Below are positions 31,972-45,413 of a stretch of DNA of 64,000 nucleotides, one piece after another. Source of the stretch: Brachionus koreanus (taxonomy: Eukaryota; Rotifera; Eurotatoria; Ploima; Brachionidae); contig PJRA01000051.1 of NCBI GenBank assembly GCA_016987375.1, positions 1,226,672-1,290,671 on the forward strand, written 5' to 3'. The translations under genes were made by a program, and so were the position numbers. The first letter of the stretch is position 1, and the number at the start of each line of letters is the position of its first letter. The notes beneath the pieces were generated by a model. The model had not been told where the DNA came from, did no database searches, and worked only from the letters and a program-made list of their open reading frames with translations.

Positions 31972-34900
31972 TTAATCACTCTCATTCTCGTTAGAAAAAC
32001 TAGCCATTGTTGGTTTGATCAATTCATTCTCAAGTGCATTTTTAACGATTCCACAAGCTAAATTTTTAACTTTTACTCTTTCTTTTTCAACATCAAGTCT
32101 TGACAAAACAACAATTACGTCCATAAGTTCTGAATTGACAACTTGTGTAAGAAAATTTTTATTTTTTGAAACTATATTATCCAATATATAGAATATTCTG
32201 AACTGAAGTTCAACATCAGAAACACAAGCTGCTTGTTTAAAAATTGGTATGAATGATTTTACATCTAGAATTCTTTGACAAATTTTTTCACTATTTTCAC
32301 TTAGCTGTGCAAGAGCACCACTAGCAGCTAAATTCAATTTTATATCATCTTCTTCTCCACAATAAAGAACTAATAGTTTGATTCTATCATTGTCAGGCTT
32401 TTCGTAAACAAATAACACATCTTCATTCTGAGCCATATTGCATAAACATTCAGTTGCAGCTCGTCTTAAATCCTCATGTTCATCAAACATATAATGTTCG
32501 ATATTACTGATACCTTGTTCTTTGACTATTCGTTTACGTACACTATCATTGACACCAGCTAGATTTGTCAGTGCCATTAAAGATTCAAAATTTTCGAGAG
32601 CAGTCTTTTCTGGATGAAGAAGTTTAATCAATGGTCTTACGACTTCAAGAACTCTTTGACCTGGAAATGCAAGTTCAGGATTTATGCTGATAGCAATTTT
32701 GGCCAAAGCTTGAGCAGCTCTTGTTTTGCCAAGCTCAGTGCCAGTTGATGACAAAGGTATCAAAGCTTTACCAGCACCAGCAGCCACCAATTTACCTCTA
32801 TTTTGAATTTCTTCAGCCAAGACCAAATAAATGCTAGCAATTAACTCTTTGCAACTTTCAGAATCATGTTTTGTCATCAATGTAAGTGCATTGGCGATTC
32901 CAAGATCTATCAATGTTTGCCTTCTTTGTTTAAAATAAGATTCTTTGTCTTTTTCATTTTCTTCTGGTATATGATGTTTGGCATATTCGGCAAGTTTCAT
33001 CATTTCTTCACTTGGTTTTTTTGCAGGATTTGCATTAGACAAATTGCAAAGAATAGAAGCAATGCTAAACAAAATATTTTTATCATCTTTTTTAGCTAAT
33101 TCAAATAGTTCTTTAATCGAACTATGATCTTGAATTAAAATATGTTTAACATCGGCGTCTAAGCTTAAATAAGCCAACCCATCACAAGCCCATTTTTTGT
33201 TGTCAAAATCCATTGAAGAGCACAAAATCTTTCTACAAGCATGTTCAAGTTTTTCCGTTGAACCATCAGCCAGGAGTTTTACACTTGCATCACTGCCTCG
33301 ACAAGAAGCAAGTTTGCACAAACCTACCAATGCACGTACTTTTATGGCATTGTTTTTGGAATTATACAATTTCTTTAGAATATCAATTCCTTCTGATAAG
33401 ATTCCAGTTGCTTTGTCTTTTTTAGAAGCTGAATAAACAACAGCTTCAACTGCTATTTTTTCTTGAATCGGATCATCCGAATCAGCCAAGTCAAGCATGA
33501 GATTCAAGAGGTTTTGCTGCATAATTACATTGTTACCGACATCAAATGGTCCTTGCAAGATAACGCCAATACATGCTATTGCTTTTAGTTTAGCATATTT
33601 GTCATTTTCACGCTCACATAAATCTTTTATAAATTTATTGACAGTTTCTTGATATGTTTCTCTTTCTGTGTCCGAAAAAATATCGTCATAGACAGCACTT
33701 AAACAGCAAGAGACATGCATTTTCGTATGTTGGGTTAGTGGCAAACTATTTGGCAGATTTAGCTCAGGAATTGTAGATGCAACTCTTAATAATTTAGGAA
33801 TACCAAAAACTATAAATCGGGAGGTCCAGCCGCATCCTTGCGCTCTATCTACAAATTTAAGACATAAATCAATGCAGTTGTCTCTGCCGTATCCTGAGCA
33901 CTTGGGATCCATTATTAACATAATCACATTGCGAAAAATTTCGTCTATATATTCTTGAACCTCTTTAGCTTGAAAAAAAATTATAATTTAGTAAGAATAG
34001 TGTGATTTTAGTATTATAGTAAAATCTACACCCGATTATGATTCAGGTCAGAATAAAAGATAAATTTAAAAAATATTAGCAAACCAAACCCATGGTAAAC
34101 AATTTTTTTTTAAATCTAAGTTAATGATAGTGATGTCTAAAAATCTCTTAATAGTAAAAGATGGCAATATGTGATTAATTACCAATATTATTAGTGTTCT
34201 AAAAATTTTCTTTTTGTTTAATTTTATCTTTGCAAGAGGATTAAAAAATTATTAATGAATTTCAAAATTTAAGAAATAAAAACTAAAATACTGAATTTGG
34301 AGCAAAAAAAAATTATTTCCTATTTTATATTTAATGTCAATTGCATCTAAATTTATCACTTTTATAATTTATAAATGCATAATTGACTGAAATGAATAAA
34401 ACTTTTATACTAAAAAAAAAAAATATTAATCAATATTCAATAAAAATTGCTACTTTGATTTTTTTATCTTTCTTGTTTTATTTTTTTATCAAATTAACTC
34501 TTTTGATTGTACATTTGTTATAAACCAATATAACCTTATCCCAAAATTTAGTATGTATCTTATCTCTTATCTCTTAGAAGAAAACTATAGTAAAATTTTT
34601 CAATATCAAGCTTTTGAACCTAAGTCTAAGAGAAATTTTAGAGGAAAAGATAAAAGTTGTTTTCCTTTTTGTAGCTTTTGCTCTTTAGAGGATGTCAAAA
34701 AATACCTAGATCGAGAATTTAAAGGAAATTAATGGACAATCGGATCAAAAGTTAATTAATTATTTTTTGTTCATACTAGATAATTAGTATTTTATTTTTC
34801 AAATACAAAAAAAATAAAAATTTTGTTCGTATTTTAGATTTTTTTGCATAAAATAAATACACACAATAATTATAAGCTGTTTTTGTTAAGATAAACGCAT

Positions 34901-37182
34901 GGCAAGTTTGACTTTAGGGAATAGTTATTTTTTTAAATTCTTTTTGTCTTGTTTATATAATTGCTGTGTCACTGAGTAACCTGGAACGTTAAGTAAAGTA
35001 TAGTGGTTTATTACAACGCATAAATAAAAAGTGCGTTATAATTATCAATCACAACGGAAGTAGAGGATCTTTCTCTTAATACGGGTTCATATTAAAAAGA
35101 GAAAAAAAATTAAATACTACCAAAGATTATAATTATGTAAATCCATCTTTTTTATAAGCAAAAAAACACATNNNNNNNNNNNNNNNNNNNNNNNNNNNNN
35201 NNNNNNNNNNNNNNNNNNNNNNNNNNNNNNNNNNNNNNNNNNNNNNNNNNNNNNNNNNNNNNNNNNNNNNNNNNNNNNNNNNNNNNNNNNNNNNNNNNNN
35301 NNNNNNNNNNNNNNNNNNNNNNNNNNNNNNNNNNNNNNNNNNNNNNNNNNNNNNNNNNNNNNNNNNNNNNNNNNNNNNNNNNNNNNNNNNNNNNNNNNNN
35401 NNNNNNNNNNNNNNNNNNNNNNNNNNNNNNNNNNNNNNNNNNNNNNNNNNNNNNNNNNNNNNNNNNNNNNNNNNNNNNNNNNNNNNNNNNNNNNNNNNNN
35501 NNNNNNNNNNNNNNNNNNNNNNNNNNNNNNNNNNNNNNNNNNNNNNNNNNNNNNNNNNNNNNNNNNNNNNNNNNNNNNNNNNNNNNNNNNNNNNNNNNNN
35601 NNNNNNNNNNNNNNNNNNNNNNNNNNNNNNNNNNNNNNNNNNNNNNNNNNNNNNNNNNNNNNNNNNNNNNNNNNNNNNNNNNNNNNNNNNNNNNNNNNNN
35701 NNNNNNNNNNNNNNNNNNNNNNNNNNNGAATTTTTTGAATATTTTTTTTTATTTTCATCGCCCTATATAGCGTATTTTTTTTGAAAAAAAATAACTATAG
35801 TCTTAATGGCAAATTGAATGCTGTAATTTTCATAATTGCACTCTTCTTAGTTTTGATTTAAAAATATTAATATGATATATTTAAAATAAAGAAATGAATG
35901 TCGATTAACATAACAAAAAAATCTGATTTGTTCGTAAATTTTTGAAAAAGTAATGCACATAATAGGCGTGGAGTAACAATTCCTTTTACTTTTAATAGAC
36001 TAGTTAATGTCGGTAGAAATAAAAAAAATCTACGTTTGTCTACTTGTTTTGTTAATTTATTTAAACAAAATTTATCCGTAGGATATTAACAATTAATAAG
36101 CATGAGAGAATTTTTAGAAGTGGAATATTTTAAAATAATAAAATAAAATCTTTGAAAATTATAAATTTTGCACTTAATCAAAATTTTTAAGCTGACATTA
36201 AAGAGATGGCAAAAATTTTTTTATTTCAAAAATTTATCTTGCTTTCACATCGAACAGACAAAAAAGAACTAACTAGTTTTGTAAAATAATAAAATCACTT
36301 ACAAAATTCATAACTTTGATTAATTTGTTTTTTTGTTTTTCTTTTGTTTTCCAAATCCGTAAGAGAATAGATCATGTTTTGAACAATTAGTGATGAAGCA
36401 GTAGAAATTGATTCTTTTTCGTGAGATATAAGAGAGGCTATCAGATCTGCCTGAAGTTGGTTGAACACTAGTTTAGCTCTCTTAAAAGAATTCTTGCATA
36501 TTGAAGCCAAAATTCTAGTGACAGCAAGAGTAACTTCATCATTTGAATGTGAATTTTTTATTTCAATCAATTTTTGTATGCCGTCAATAGATAAAATTTC
36601 ATTGCATCCTGAATCCTCGCGGCTTAGCACAATCAAATTGTTCAAAGCATTTAATTTATTTTCTCCATTGGCTGTCTTGGCTGTCTCGAACATTTTTGAA
36701 ACTTGAGATTTTGTAGATTTTTGCTCATCAGCTTTGTCTTGAATAAGTTTGCTAAGTGATTGAATTAGACTTATGGATTCTTTGTTTTTTGGATCAATAA
36801 TCAAAATTCTTTTCGCGTCTTTTAATGACTCCTCTAAACGATCAAGTTCTTTTAAAGCTAAACTTCTACGATACAAAGCTTTGGTATCATCTGGAATAGC
36901 TAACAAAACTTTAGATGCATCATTTATTGCTTCTTGGAAATTTCCTAATTTCAAATTAGATTGAGATCTATTGTTTAGACACTTGTGAAGACAATCATTT
37001 GATCTAATCAGCTCTTTAAATTGGATTAAATTTTCGGCGTCCGATGAGACAATAGTCGAATCTACTTTCAGCTTATCTAGATCTGATGAAATGGTCTCAA
37101 TAGCTTGTGAATAATACTGAATTGCTAATTGATATTTTGATTGCTTGAAAGCGCTATTTCCCTGTTCTTTCAACTCATCCAT
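31972..37182 (-). CDS. UNC45: UNC-45 myosin co-chaperone
   Basis: Hsp90-binding chaperone that folds myosin heads. Two coding exons: 37182-36303 and 33968-31972. The donor GTAAGT and acceptor TTTTCAAG agree in phase and create the codon for Ser in YEFSKEVQEY. The total is 958 residues, the family's usual size. The N-terminus is a three-repeat TPR domain (start MDELKEQGNSAFKQSKY, TPR3 with ALYRRSLALKELDRLEESLKDA), about residues 1-115, the Hsp90 dock. A helical ARM-like central domain and the C-terminal UCS domain follow. Conserved UCS stretches include RAAQALAKIAISINPE and EALTNLAGVND-like LMALTNLAGVND. The intron is 2334 bp, about 40 times the local norm, and contains the assembly gap. CNTD1 converges on the 3' end; NMD3 diverges at the 5' end. 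Confidence 0.95.
35172..35727. other. Assembly gap (556 N) inside the UNC45 intron
   Basis: Run of N. The reading frames spanning it are meaningless. Confidence 0.99.
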
Positions 37183-37971
37183 TGTTCAAACAAATAAGTT
37201 CAAACTAAAAGTTTTAGAATTTATTTGTTATCTATTTTCAAATGAATCAAGTATTTATTAGAAAAATAGAATATCGATATTTGTTTGTGTTTATTTAAAT
37301 AGCACAGCCGTTAAAAAGGAGGTTTAATCCGGTTAATATATCCCTATTATTTGCGATTGGAGGGATCAATCTGATCAAATATTCTCAAAATTAAAGTTCA
37401 ATTGTATGATTTTTATGATTGCTTTTCATCATAATTTATTCGAAATATAAAATCATTTTTGATTAGAATAGCCTCAATAATTTAATTTAATTAACAACTG
37501 TGAATTTTAAGTACTTTAGTTGACTTAATTGAAAAAAATTTGATCAACCTTTTTACTTTTTATTATCTGAATGGAAGAAAAATTTATTTTTTCGTAAATA
37601 AAAAAAAAATTTAAATCTATAAAAGCAGCATTATATCATTCTTTTAAATATTTTGACTGATTCTATATTTTCTCTAAATGAAAAGAAATTCAGTGAATTG
37701 ATAAGAATAAAAAACACCAATGCAATAAAACGTTAACATTTTTAATGCTATTTTTAATGCTTTTTAAAAAAAAAAAAGATATGCTGAATTAAGTGATCTT
37801 TAGTAATTTCATAAACTAAATTTATGTTAAAATTATAATATAAATTAAGAATATATGAACTTGATTTTAAAAATTTTGATTTTAAATATTTTCATTTATA
37901 AAAATAAAATAAAAAAATATAAAATTCATATTGATTCGCACGTGCTGCTTAAATAATATATATATTTAAAA
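37183..37971. promoter_or_regulatory. Shared upstream region of UNC45 (minus) and NMD3 (plus)
   Basis: Divergent start codons 789 bp apart with no ORF between. Both promoters must lie here. No specific motif can be called. Confidence 0.5.
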
Positions 37972-39624
37972 ATGGCTAGTTCTCAAGTTAAATCAGCTAA
38001 TAAAATGTAAGTTTTCGCTCCTTTGATATGAACAAGTCTTGTTAAAAATGTTCATTTAGACTTTGTTGCCAGTGTGGAATTTTGATTGACCAAAATCCAC
38101 TTAATACTTGTATGCAATGTATTCAATCAAAGGTTGATATAACACAAGATTTGTCAAAACAATGCTTGCTTCAATTTTGTGGCAAATGTGAACGTTATCT
38201 TCAGCCGCCTACTACATGGATAACTGCAACACTGGAATCTCGTCAGTTACTGGCAATATGCTTAAAACGAATCAAAGGATTAAATAAAGTAAATCTTGTC
38301 GATGCTGGATTCATATGGACTGAGCCTCATTCGAAAAGAATCAAAGTTAAAATAACTGTTCAAAAGGATATTCAAGGAGCTTTACTGCAGCAAACAACGA
38401 TTATCGATTTTCAAATAGTAAATCAAATATGTGAAGATTGTCAACGAGTAGAAGCCAAGGACTATTGGAAATGTGTTGTCCAAGTGCGCCAGAGAGCTCA
38501 ACACAAAAAAACATTTTTCTATTTGGAACAGTTGATTCTTAAACTAAATGCTCATCATAAAACAGTATCTATTAAGCAAACAAGTGATGGAATAGATTTT
38601 TTTTATGCTTTACAACCAGATGCAAGAAAATTAGTTGATTTTTTATTGAGTGCAGCTCCTTGTAGATATGAAACATCGAAACGTTTGATTTCTCACGATA
38701 TTCACAGCAATGTTTATAACTACAAGCATACATTTTCTGTAGAGATTGTACCAATTTGCAAAGACGACATAGTTTGCTTGCCTCAAAAATTGTCAAAAGA
38801 ATTGGGCGGATTTGGACCTATTTGTATTTGCTATCGGATTAGTCAAGTTATTAGCTTGATTGATCCATTCTCTTTAAGAAGTATCTTTGCATTTGAATTT
38901 ATTGATCTATGAATTTTATTAATATTATAAAAAAGTTGTGGATATTGACGCAAATACTTATTGGCGCAATCCATTTCAAGCTATTTGCAATCCAAAGCAA
39001 TTGAGAGAATTTACAATAATGGACATTGAAAAAGATGACAATAGACCTCATTTCTATGGAAAAGGTTCAAATAAGGTAAATTTTATAGCCAAAAATAAAA
39101 ACATCAACTAAGAGTTGTTTTTTAAGCATGAACTTGCTGATGCTTGGATAATAAAAACAAGTGAAATTACTTCTAATAGTAATCAATTGCATACTAGAAC
39201 ACATTTGGGTCGACTGTTAAAAATAGGAGATAGTGCTCTCGGTTTTGATTTAGCTAATGCAAATGTCAATAATGAACACTTGGATGCAATTAAGCCAGAA
39301 AATTTACCTGACGTTATTTTGGTCAAAAAAATATACGGAGACAAATTGGTGCGTCACAAAAAAAGGAAATGGCGTTTGAACCGTTTACCGATTGAGAAAG
39401 ATGGAGCTAGCGTTGGAACCATAGATGATAAAGATTATTTGGACTTTTTAGAAGATTTAGAAGAGGATCCAAAATCTAGAGAAAATATCAATATTTACAA
39501 AGATCAGAGAAAAAATTTAATTTCAGAAAACGAAGAAACTGACACGGAAAATTATCCCCAAATAAGCCTTCAAGAAATGTTAGATGATCTTAAGCTAACA
39601 GACGAACCGATGGATGACTCTTAA
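37972..39624 (+). CDS. NMD3: 60S ribosomal export adaptor NMD3
   Basis: Nuclear export adaptor that links the pre-60S subunit to CRM1. Four coding exons: 37972-38006, 38060-38880, 38936-39075, 39115-39624. All junctions agree in phase, giving 501 residues (human about 503). The N-terminal zinc ribbon has paired Cys motifs (LCCQCGILID, CMQC, CGKC). Then come ATLESRQLLAICLKRI, the conserved VCLPQKLSKELGG, SLIDPFSLRIVDID and LGFDLANANVNNEH. The C-terminus holds a basic KKRKWRLNRL segment and an acidic tail with DFLEDLEEDP, where the family keeps its NLS and NES. The third intron is only 39 nt (GTAAAT...AAGAG). Exon 4 opens in frame at 39115 (LFFKHELADAW). Confidence 0.95.
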
Positions 39625-39654
39625 ATATTTTATTTGAAAAATAAGAATAAATTT

Positions 39655-41035
39655 TTTTTATCAAGTTTTAATATTTGTATCTAATATTTAATGCTCTTTC
39701 CACATATTTCTTAATTTTATTTTTTCTTATTCACTTCTTGTGGAGCATAGGATCATTACAAGGATATGATTTCCACTCAAGTCTCAAGATCTATCACTCT
39801 TGCTTCTCTCCATGTCATTCCCATTTCGGTGAGCTCTTTCATTATTGTTGACCTCCATGTTACTGCTGATCTTCCTACCTTTAAGTCGCCATTGTGGTGT
39901 CCATTGAAGGGCCTTTTTTTATTATTTTTTTTTCTTTTATTCTAAGTACATGTCCAAGCCATCGCAATCTTTTGTTCTTAATGCATTGACTAAATGGCTC
40001 TGAATTTGTTTTTTTGTGTTCTTTAGTTCAGCATCTGACAGTGTCAAGCCTGCGTATCCCCAGAATCCTTCGCAGGCTTCTAGTATGGAAGGTGTTCAGA
40101 CTTCTCTAATCAAATTCACACACTTACATCAGTGTTGCTTTTACTATAGAGTTGTACAATTTAAATTTTGTTTCTTTGCTATAGCTGGTTGATTTCCATG
40201 CTGGTTGGAGTCTAGCAAATGTAATCTTTGCTTTAGCAAGTCTTTTTTTTAATGTCTCTTTTTGCTTCCATTTCTATACTGATGGTATTTTCTAAGTATG
40301 TAAATTTGTTTACACACTCATCTGGTGAATCATCAATGGTGATCTGTGCATCCAATTTAGTGTTTATGCACATAACTTTCGTTTTGGCCACATTTATTTC
40401 GAGTCCAGTTGGTTTAGCATAATCGCCAAATCTTGTGTCTTCATATGCATATGTTCTTCTGTACTAGATATTAACACCAGATCATCCGCAAAGTCTAAGT
40501 CTTCAAGCTTTGTTGTTAACCTCCATTGTATATTCCTCACACTGACAGTTGTTTTCTTCACTACATAATCAATCACTGTTAGGAATAGTGTTGGAGAGAC
40601 AACGCACCCTTGCCTGCCTCTTGTACACACTTTAAGCTCTCAGATTGCCTATTATTCAGAAGTCACGCTACACTCGAATTTCTCGTTAGAAGAGTTTTAT
40701 CAAATTAACTATTTTCTGTGGTTAGCTAAATGATCTTAGTATGGCGCATAGGACAATGCCTTGTTCTGTTTATGCTATCAAAGGCTTGAATCTTGAAGTT
40801 ATAGAGGGCTGTTACACTCCAGGCCTCGCTCTATGATGTTCCTATGTGCAAATATCTCGTCTATACATCTTTTTCCTCGCCAAAATCCTGCTTGTTCTTT
40901 TCTGGGTGTAATATCTAACGAGTTTCTGATTCTTTCCAGAATTATGCTGCACAATGCCTTGCTTGCTATTGGTAGCAGTGTTATTCTTCCCCAATTATCA
41001 TAGATCAATATTTCTTAATTGCTACACATATTTTT
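39655..41035 (-). pseudogene. RTE-like LINE, degenerate
   Basis: Minus-strand blocks in order: NWGRITLLPIASKALCSI (about 40990), RKEQAGFWRGKRCIDEIFA, then (near 40630) RGRQGCVVSPTLFLTVIDYV, LEDLDFADDLVLISSTEEHM, further KFTYLENTIS, and LRWLGHVLRI with WKSYPCNDPM near the end. This order and wording are typical of the RTE-type C-terminal half. A deletion removes the middle of the palm, and stops are frequent. It sits between NMD3 and RPL39. Confidence 0.85.
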
Positions 41036-42026
41036 TTGATTTTTTGTGTTACCCGGTCTTTTGACTTGGCTTTTATAAGACTTTAAAATGACTTTTTTGA
41101 ATTTTGAGCAAGTCTGATTTAAATAATTCATTCAATTATCATTTAATTAAAAAATTGTAAAAATATATCTTTATTAATTGAATATTAATTAATTAAATTT
41201 TGGATTTTTTTTGTTTATTTTTTACTAATATAATTAGCACTTCTTAAAATAAACTATATATAAATTATTTTAAACTTTGTCAAAATAAACTCTGTTAAAA
41301 TGAACCTGCTAAAACAAGAATATTCTTCTACAAGGCAACTTCAGTTTTCTAAGTTGTTATTCTTATGACCAAGAACTAATATTATTATTTTTAAGGGGAA
41401 AAGCAGAAACATACAAAAATTATGAAAAAATCTTGCTATCTGACGATGAACGTCAATGAAAAATATTAATCAATCCTTCAGCCAGCTATTATCCCAAAAA
41501 AAGTTCTTCTAATGAAAAAGATTTCTTACAGAAAAAAACTCACTTGAATCATTAGAAAGCTAGTCAATAGTTTTTAGAATTCAATTTAAATTATTTTTTT
41601 TATTGATGATATTTCAAATTAAAAACCTTGATTAACTAAATTTTGGGTATTATTTTATTTGTGATACCTGAAAATATCTAAAAAGATTACCTTAAAGCTA
41701 TTTGACAAATGATTAAATGAAAAAATATTATGCAATATATTTTTTCGAAAGATTCTAACACATAATCAGAAGAGAATCGAGAGAGGAATTAAAATCTGGA
41801 ATTATCTTTTGCATAGAGTATCAAATTTAAAAATAATAGAATTTTTATGAAATATTTTATTTAAGATAAATTTTCTTTTTCAAATATTTAAATCATTGAT
41901 CAATATGGTAGAAACAAATTTTTAAAAACAACTTGTAAATCGAATTTGAAATTATTGAATGATCGATTGTTTGCAAATTCGATTGATCAATGACAGAAAT
42001 ATGCTTTGAAAATAAAGAAAATTAAT
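41036..42026. other. Intergenic, AT-rich
   Basis: Nothing recognised. Confidence 0.45.
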
Positions 42027-42290
42027 CTACAATTTGAGTTTTGTTCTTCTCCAATGTCTTCGTTTGGCATTATAGCTAAACAAAAATATTTTATTTATAT
42101 TGAACGTATCATTGATTCGCTTGCTTACCGAATTGTGTTTCCAGTCTTCATTCTAATCCATTGGGGCATCGGTCGATTTTGTTTTTGTTTTTTGGCAAGA
42201 ACCTTTTTGATTCTGAAGGTTTTGTGAGAACCCTAAACAGAGATTAATAGATTTTTGTTATCATTTTTAAGTCAAAATGTAACTCACCAT
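42027..42290 (-). CDS. RPL39: 60S ribosomal protein L39
   Basis: One of the smallest ribosomal proteins, near the peptide exit tunnel. It is invisible as a single ORF. Exons are 42290-42288 (the ATG alone), 42232-42129 and 42075-42027, with introns of 55 and 53 nt (donors GTGAGT and GTAAGC, acceptors TTTAG). The spliced product is exactly 51 residues, the universal eL39 length: [31 protein letters not shown], then [19 protein letters not shown]161 is transcribed away from it, start codons 521 bp apart. Confidence 0.97.
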
Positions 42291-42811
42291 TTTTGCTTTC
42301 TTTTTGTAATATTTTTTACTAAAAAAAAAAGAAAAAATCAAGCACGTTTGACTAGTATATAAGTTTAGTACTTAAAAGTGAATGCAAAATTAATCCAGTA
42401 AAATTATAAATTCAAAAGAGGACTACAGATATTTCTATTATTAATGGTAAAATTTTCTAAATTAAGTTTACAAAATTTTAGATAATTAAGATTTTTCATC
42501 GATCTTTTTCTTGGGCCTCTTCTATTTTTTTATTTCAACTTTAATTGACTTTTTATTTGTGGAAAATCAAAAAACCGATACAATTTCACAAGATCAGAAA
42601 GTGGCTTTCTAACTGAGTTTAATTTTAAGACTATTTAATGACTTTGCATTGAAAATACTGAATTATGAACGCCAAATGAAATTCAAATATGAATAATCTA
42701 GGGCAAAATTGTACTAGAAATTTTCAAGTAATTATAGAATTTGTTTACTCTTTTAAAGATAAGATTTTTTTTACAACTCTCAGATAGTTTACAGATATTG
42801 AGAAAATTCAA
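42291..42811. promoter_or_regulatory. Divergent promoter region RPL39/TMEM161
   Basis: No ORF. Divergent starts imply promoters here; no motif can be named with confidence. Confidence 0.5.
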
Positions 42812-44517
42812 ATGGCTTTGCTTGGTCCTCAATTTATTTATACAATTATAGTTTTTGTCTTGCTTGCAAAACTTGGCAAATTTTATTCGTATGGAAGGTA
42901 TTTGTTGTGTAACAAGCTTTTCCGATATTTGAGTCCTAATTCGGAAGAATTGAAAAAAACTGTCAGAAATCACTATAAAAATCATAGTAAGTTTAAATTT
43001 TATAAATAAAATAATAAAAGCAATTCTTTTTTTTTCGACCATTTTTATTTTTTTTATGATTAACTTGTCTTTTTTCAAAAGCTAAAAACAAAAAATTGAA
43101 TCGTTTATTTGAAATCGACGATAACAAAGAAGACTTTAATATACCAGAAGGAGCAATTATTGAACTATCTGTGTCTCCAGTACAACCATATGACTTACAC
43201 TTTATAAAATATTCTGATGATTTTCAGAGTTTTGTTGATGTGTCGTTGATATCAATTATAATTTTCATTTCAACTGAAATATACATGGCATTTATTCAGC
43301 CAAACGATGAAATAAATTTGAGTGTTATTTGGTGTGGCATGATTATTGTGTATGGGCTCGCCACTCTTGCATTAACTACCAGAAATTATTTAAAAACATC
43401 CGAAGGCGGATTACTAATAATATCTGCAGGATTTTCATTCATTCTATCATTGTTGATTCAATTGGCAGATTCAAAATATTTGGACTTTCAACTCCAGGAT
43501 GCCTTCAGAAACATATCATCAAATGCTTTTAGTTTAATTCAAAATAGCTTACAAGCAGAAGAAATTACTAATCAAAATCCACCAAAGGCCATCAAGAAAA
43601 ATTTGAAATCTTCAACAAGTACAAATGATTTATTATTTACATGCTTTATAGCTAGTCTTAGTTCACTTATTGGTGCATTAGTTTTTTTTCCTGCGTTTCG
43701 TCAAGCAAAGTTGCACTTTTTGTCTCTAAAATATTCTCCAAAATCCAAGTTAAAGCGATTTGTTTTGCATCTGAGTTTAATTTTTCCCATTTTGGTATCG
43801 GCTTGCTGGATTAAAACTCAAAATAATGAAAGTCTACAGATCAAAAAGGCATCTACAAATATTAGTTCGATACAAAAATTCATCAATTTGTTAAATTATG
43901 AAAATTCTGATTCAAAATTTACAGTTTTATATTCAGCTAAAAGTTTTTTTTTAAATATATTATTTGCAAAAAATTTAAAAATATATCTTGTCTTGATATT
44001 GTTTTTTATGCGTTTAGCATTATTTAGACATTACATGCAATCCTATTTGAATTTAGCTTACGAAATAGCAGCTAATACTCGAAAGCAGTCAGCCAAAGTT
44101 ACCAGCACCAAATTCATAAGTTCTATTTCTTCAATTTATCAGTATTATGGAGTTGTTGCATCGCACTACATAATACCTCTTTACATGCTTTTGTTTATGG
44201 TTTTTTTGTTAAAAACTCTCGGAAACTATTCATGGTGTGGTGACATACAATTTTGCAATAACTTTGTTAATCTAATTTCAAATTGGAGCTCAAATTTTCA
44301 AAAAAATACAACTTATTCGCCAAATCTTTTTAAACGACTGGAAACTTCACATTTTAATTTAAGTCAAAGTCATGATGCCTTGAACAAAATATTAACACAG
44401 GATGTTTTAAGAAGCATAATTGGATACTTTACTTTCTGGACAAATACTATTTGGTTTACAATAAGCTGTTTTGGCTTGTTCTATTACAATTATATTGACA
44501 ATCAATATAGTGAATAA
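42812..44517 (+). CDS. TMEM161: Transmembrane protein 161 (TMEM161A/B family)
   Basis: Conserved multi-pass membrane protein; vertebrate TMEM161B has been linked to cardiac rhythm and cilia, but the molecular role is unclear. Exons are 42812-42986 and 43082-44517, joined across a 95-nt intron in phase, giving 536 residues. It starts MALLGPQFIYTIIVFVL. The family landmarks are FVDVSLISIIIFISTEIY, LSVIWCGMIIV, SLIGALVFFPAFRQAK, MQSYLNLAYEIAA, LLKTLGNYSW and the C-terminal GLFYYNYID. About eight hydrophobic segments can be counted. Asn-rich loops (about 150-185 and 400-435) are less conserved. The single animal-type copy cannot be assigned to A or B. Confidence 0.93.
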
Positions 44518-45413
44518 AAATTTTAAATATGGGTTTAAATTTGCAGGAAAATAAAATTTTTAAAAACAAGATCAAAAAATTTTTAGTTTTGTTTTTTTTT
44601 TTTTTTTTTTTTTCACAATAGAATTAAAATTGTTTATTTTTATTTAAAAACACCGAATTATATTAAAATATTAGTTGAAAAAACACAATTTTAAAATCGA
44701 TTTTAATTTAATTATTAATATTTGTCAAAAATAACTGATTTTGAGGTAATTTTAGCCTATTAAAAATGTTTCTTTTTCATAGTTTTATCCCTAAAACATC
44801 CTCTTATTTCTTTGACGTTATCTTGATATTAATGGTTATCAATACCATATATTCGCGTGGTATCTAAAATTTAATACATTCCAAAAATAGGTTTTTTAGT
44901 TTACTATTCTCAATTAATTTGAAGAAATATCATGTTTATTAGTAATTTATTTGAAAAATTATCATAGATAACCAATCGCCTCAAAGTGATTAGATTTCTG
45001 TATCTAAATTTCCAAATTGGCATGAAATTTAACTGTTTAGTCTATTTTATCTTCAAGAGTCTCATATGGTTTCCGAAAAGGAAAAATAAACTTGATTAAA
45101 TCTAATTGTGAACCAATATTAGAAAACAATATATACAAAGGAGGACAATTGAAATTTCTTTATAAAAACAAGCGTTTATTTTTGGGAATTTCAACCAATT
45201 TCAATATTTTAGAGAAAATATTATTATAGTCAATCAATTATATAAATATATAAAACCAATCAATTAGTTTTGAAATTTTTGTTTAATTTAAAATACTTAA
45301 TTTAGAGCTTTTTTTATAATAATTTTCTTCAAATTAAATAATTACTTTATTTTTTTTAAAAAAAATTTTTTTTAGAGATCTGAAAATTCTAAATTTAGAC
45401 AAACTTCGAGAAA
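44518..45413. other. Intergenic, AT-rich
   Basis: Long poly-T run at 44591-44612. No gene recognised. Confidence 0.5.

Noticed and set aside
35117..35758. 213-residue frame across the gap
   Set aside because: Consists almost entirely of undetermined residues from the run of N.
42006..42227. Plus-strand 73-residue ORF
   Set aside because: Antisense to RPL39 exons 2 and 3.
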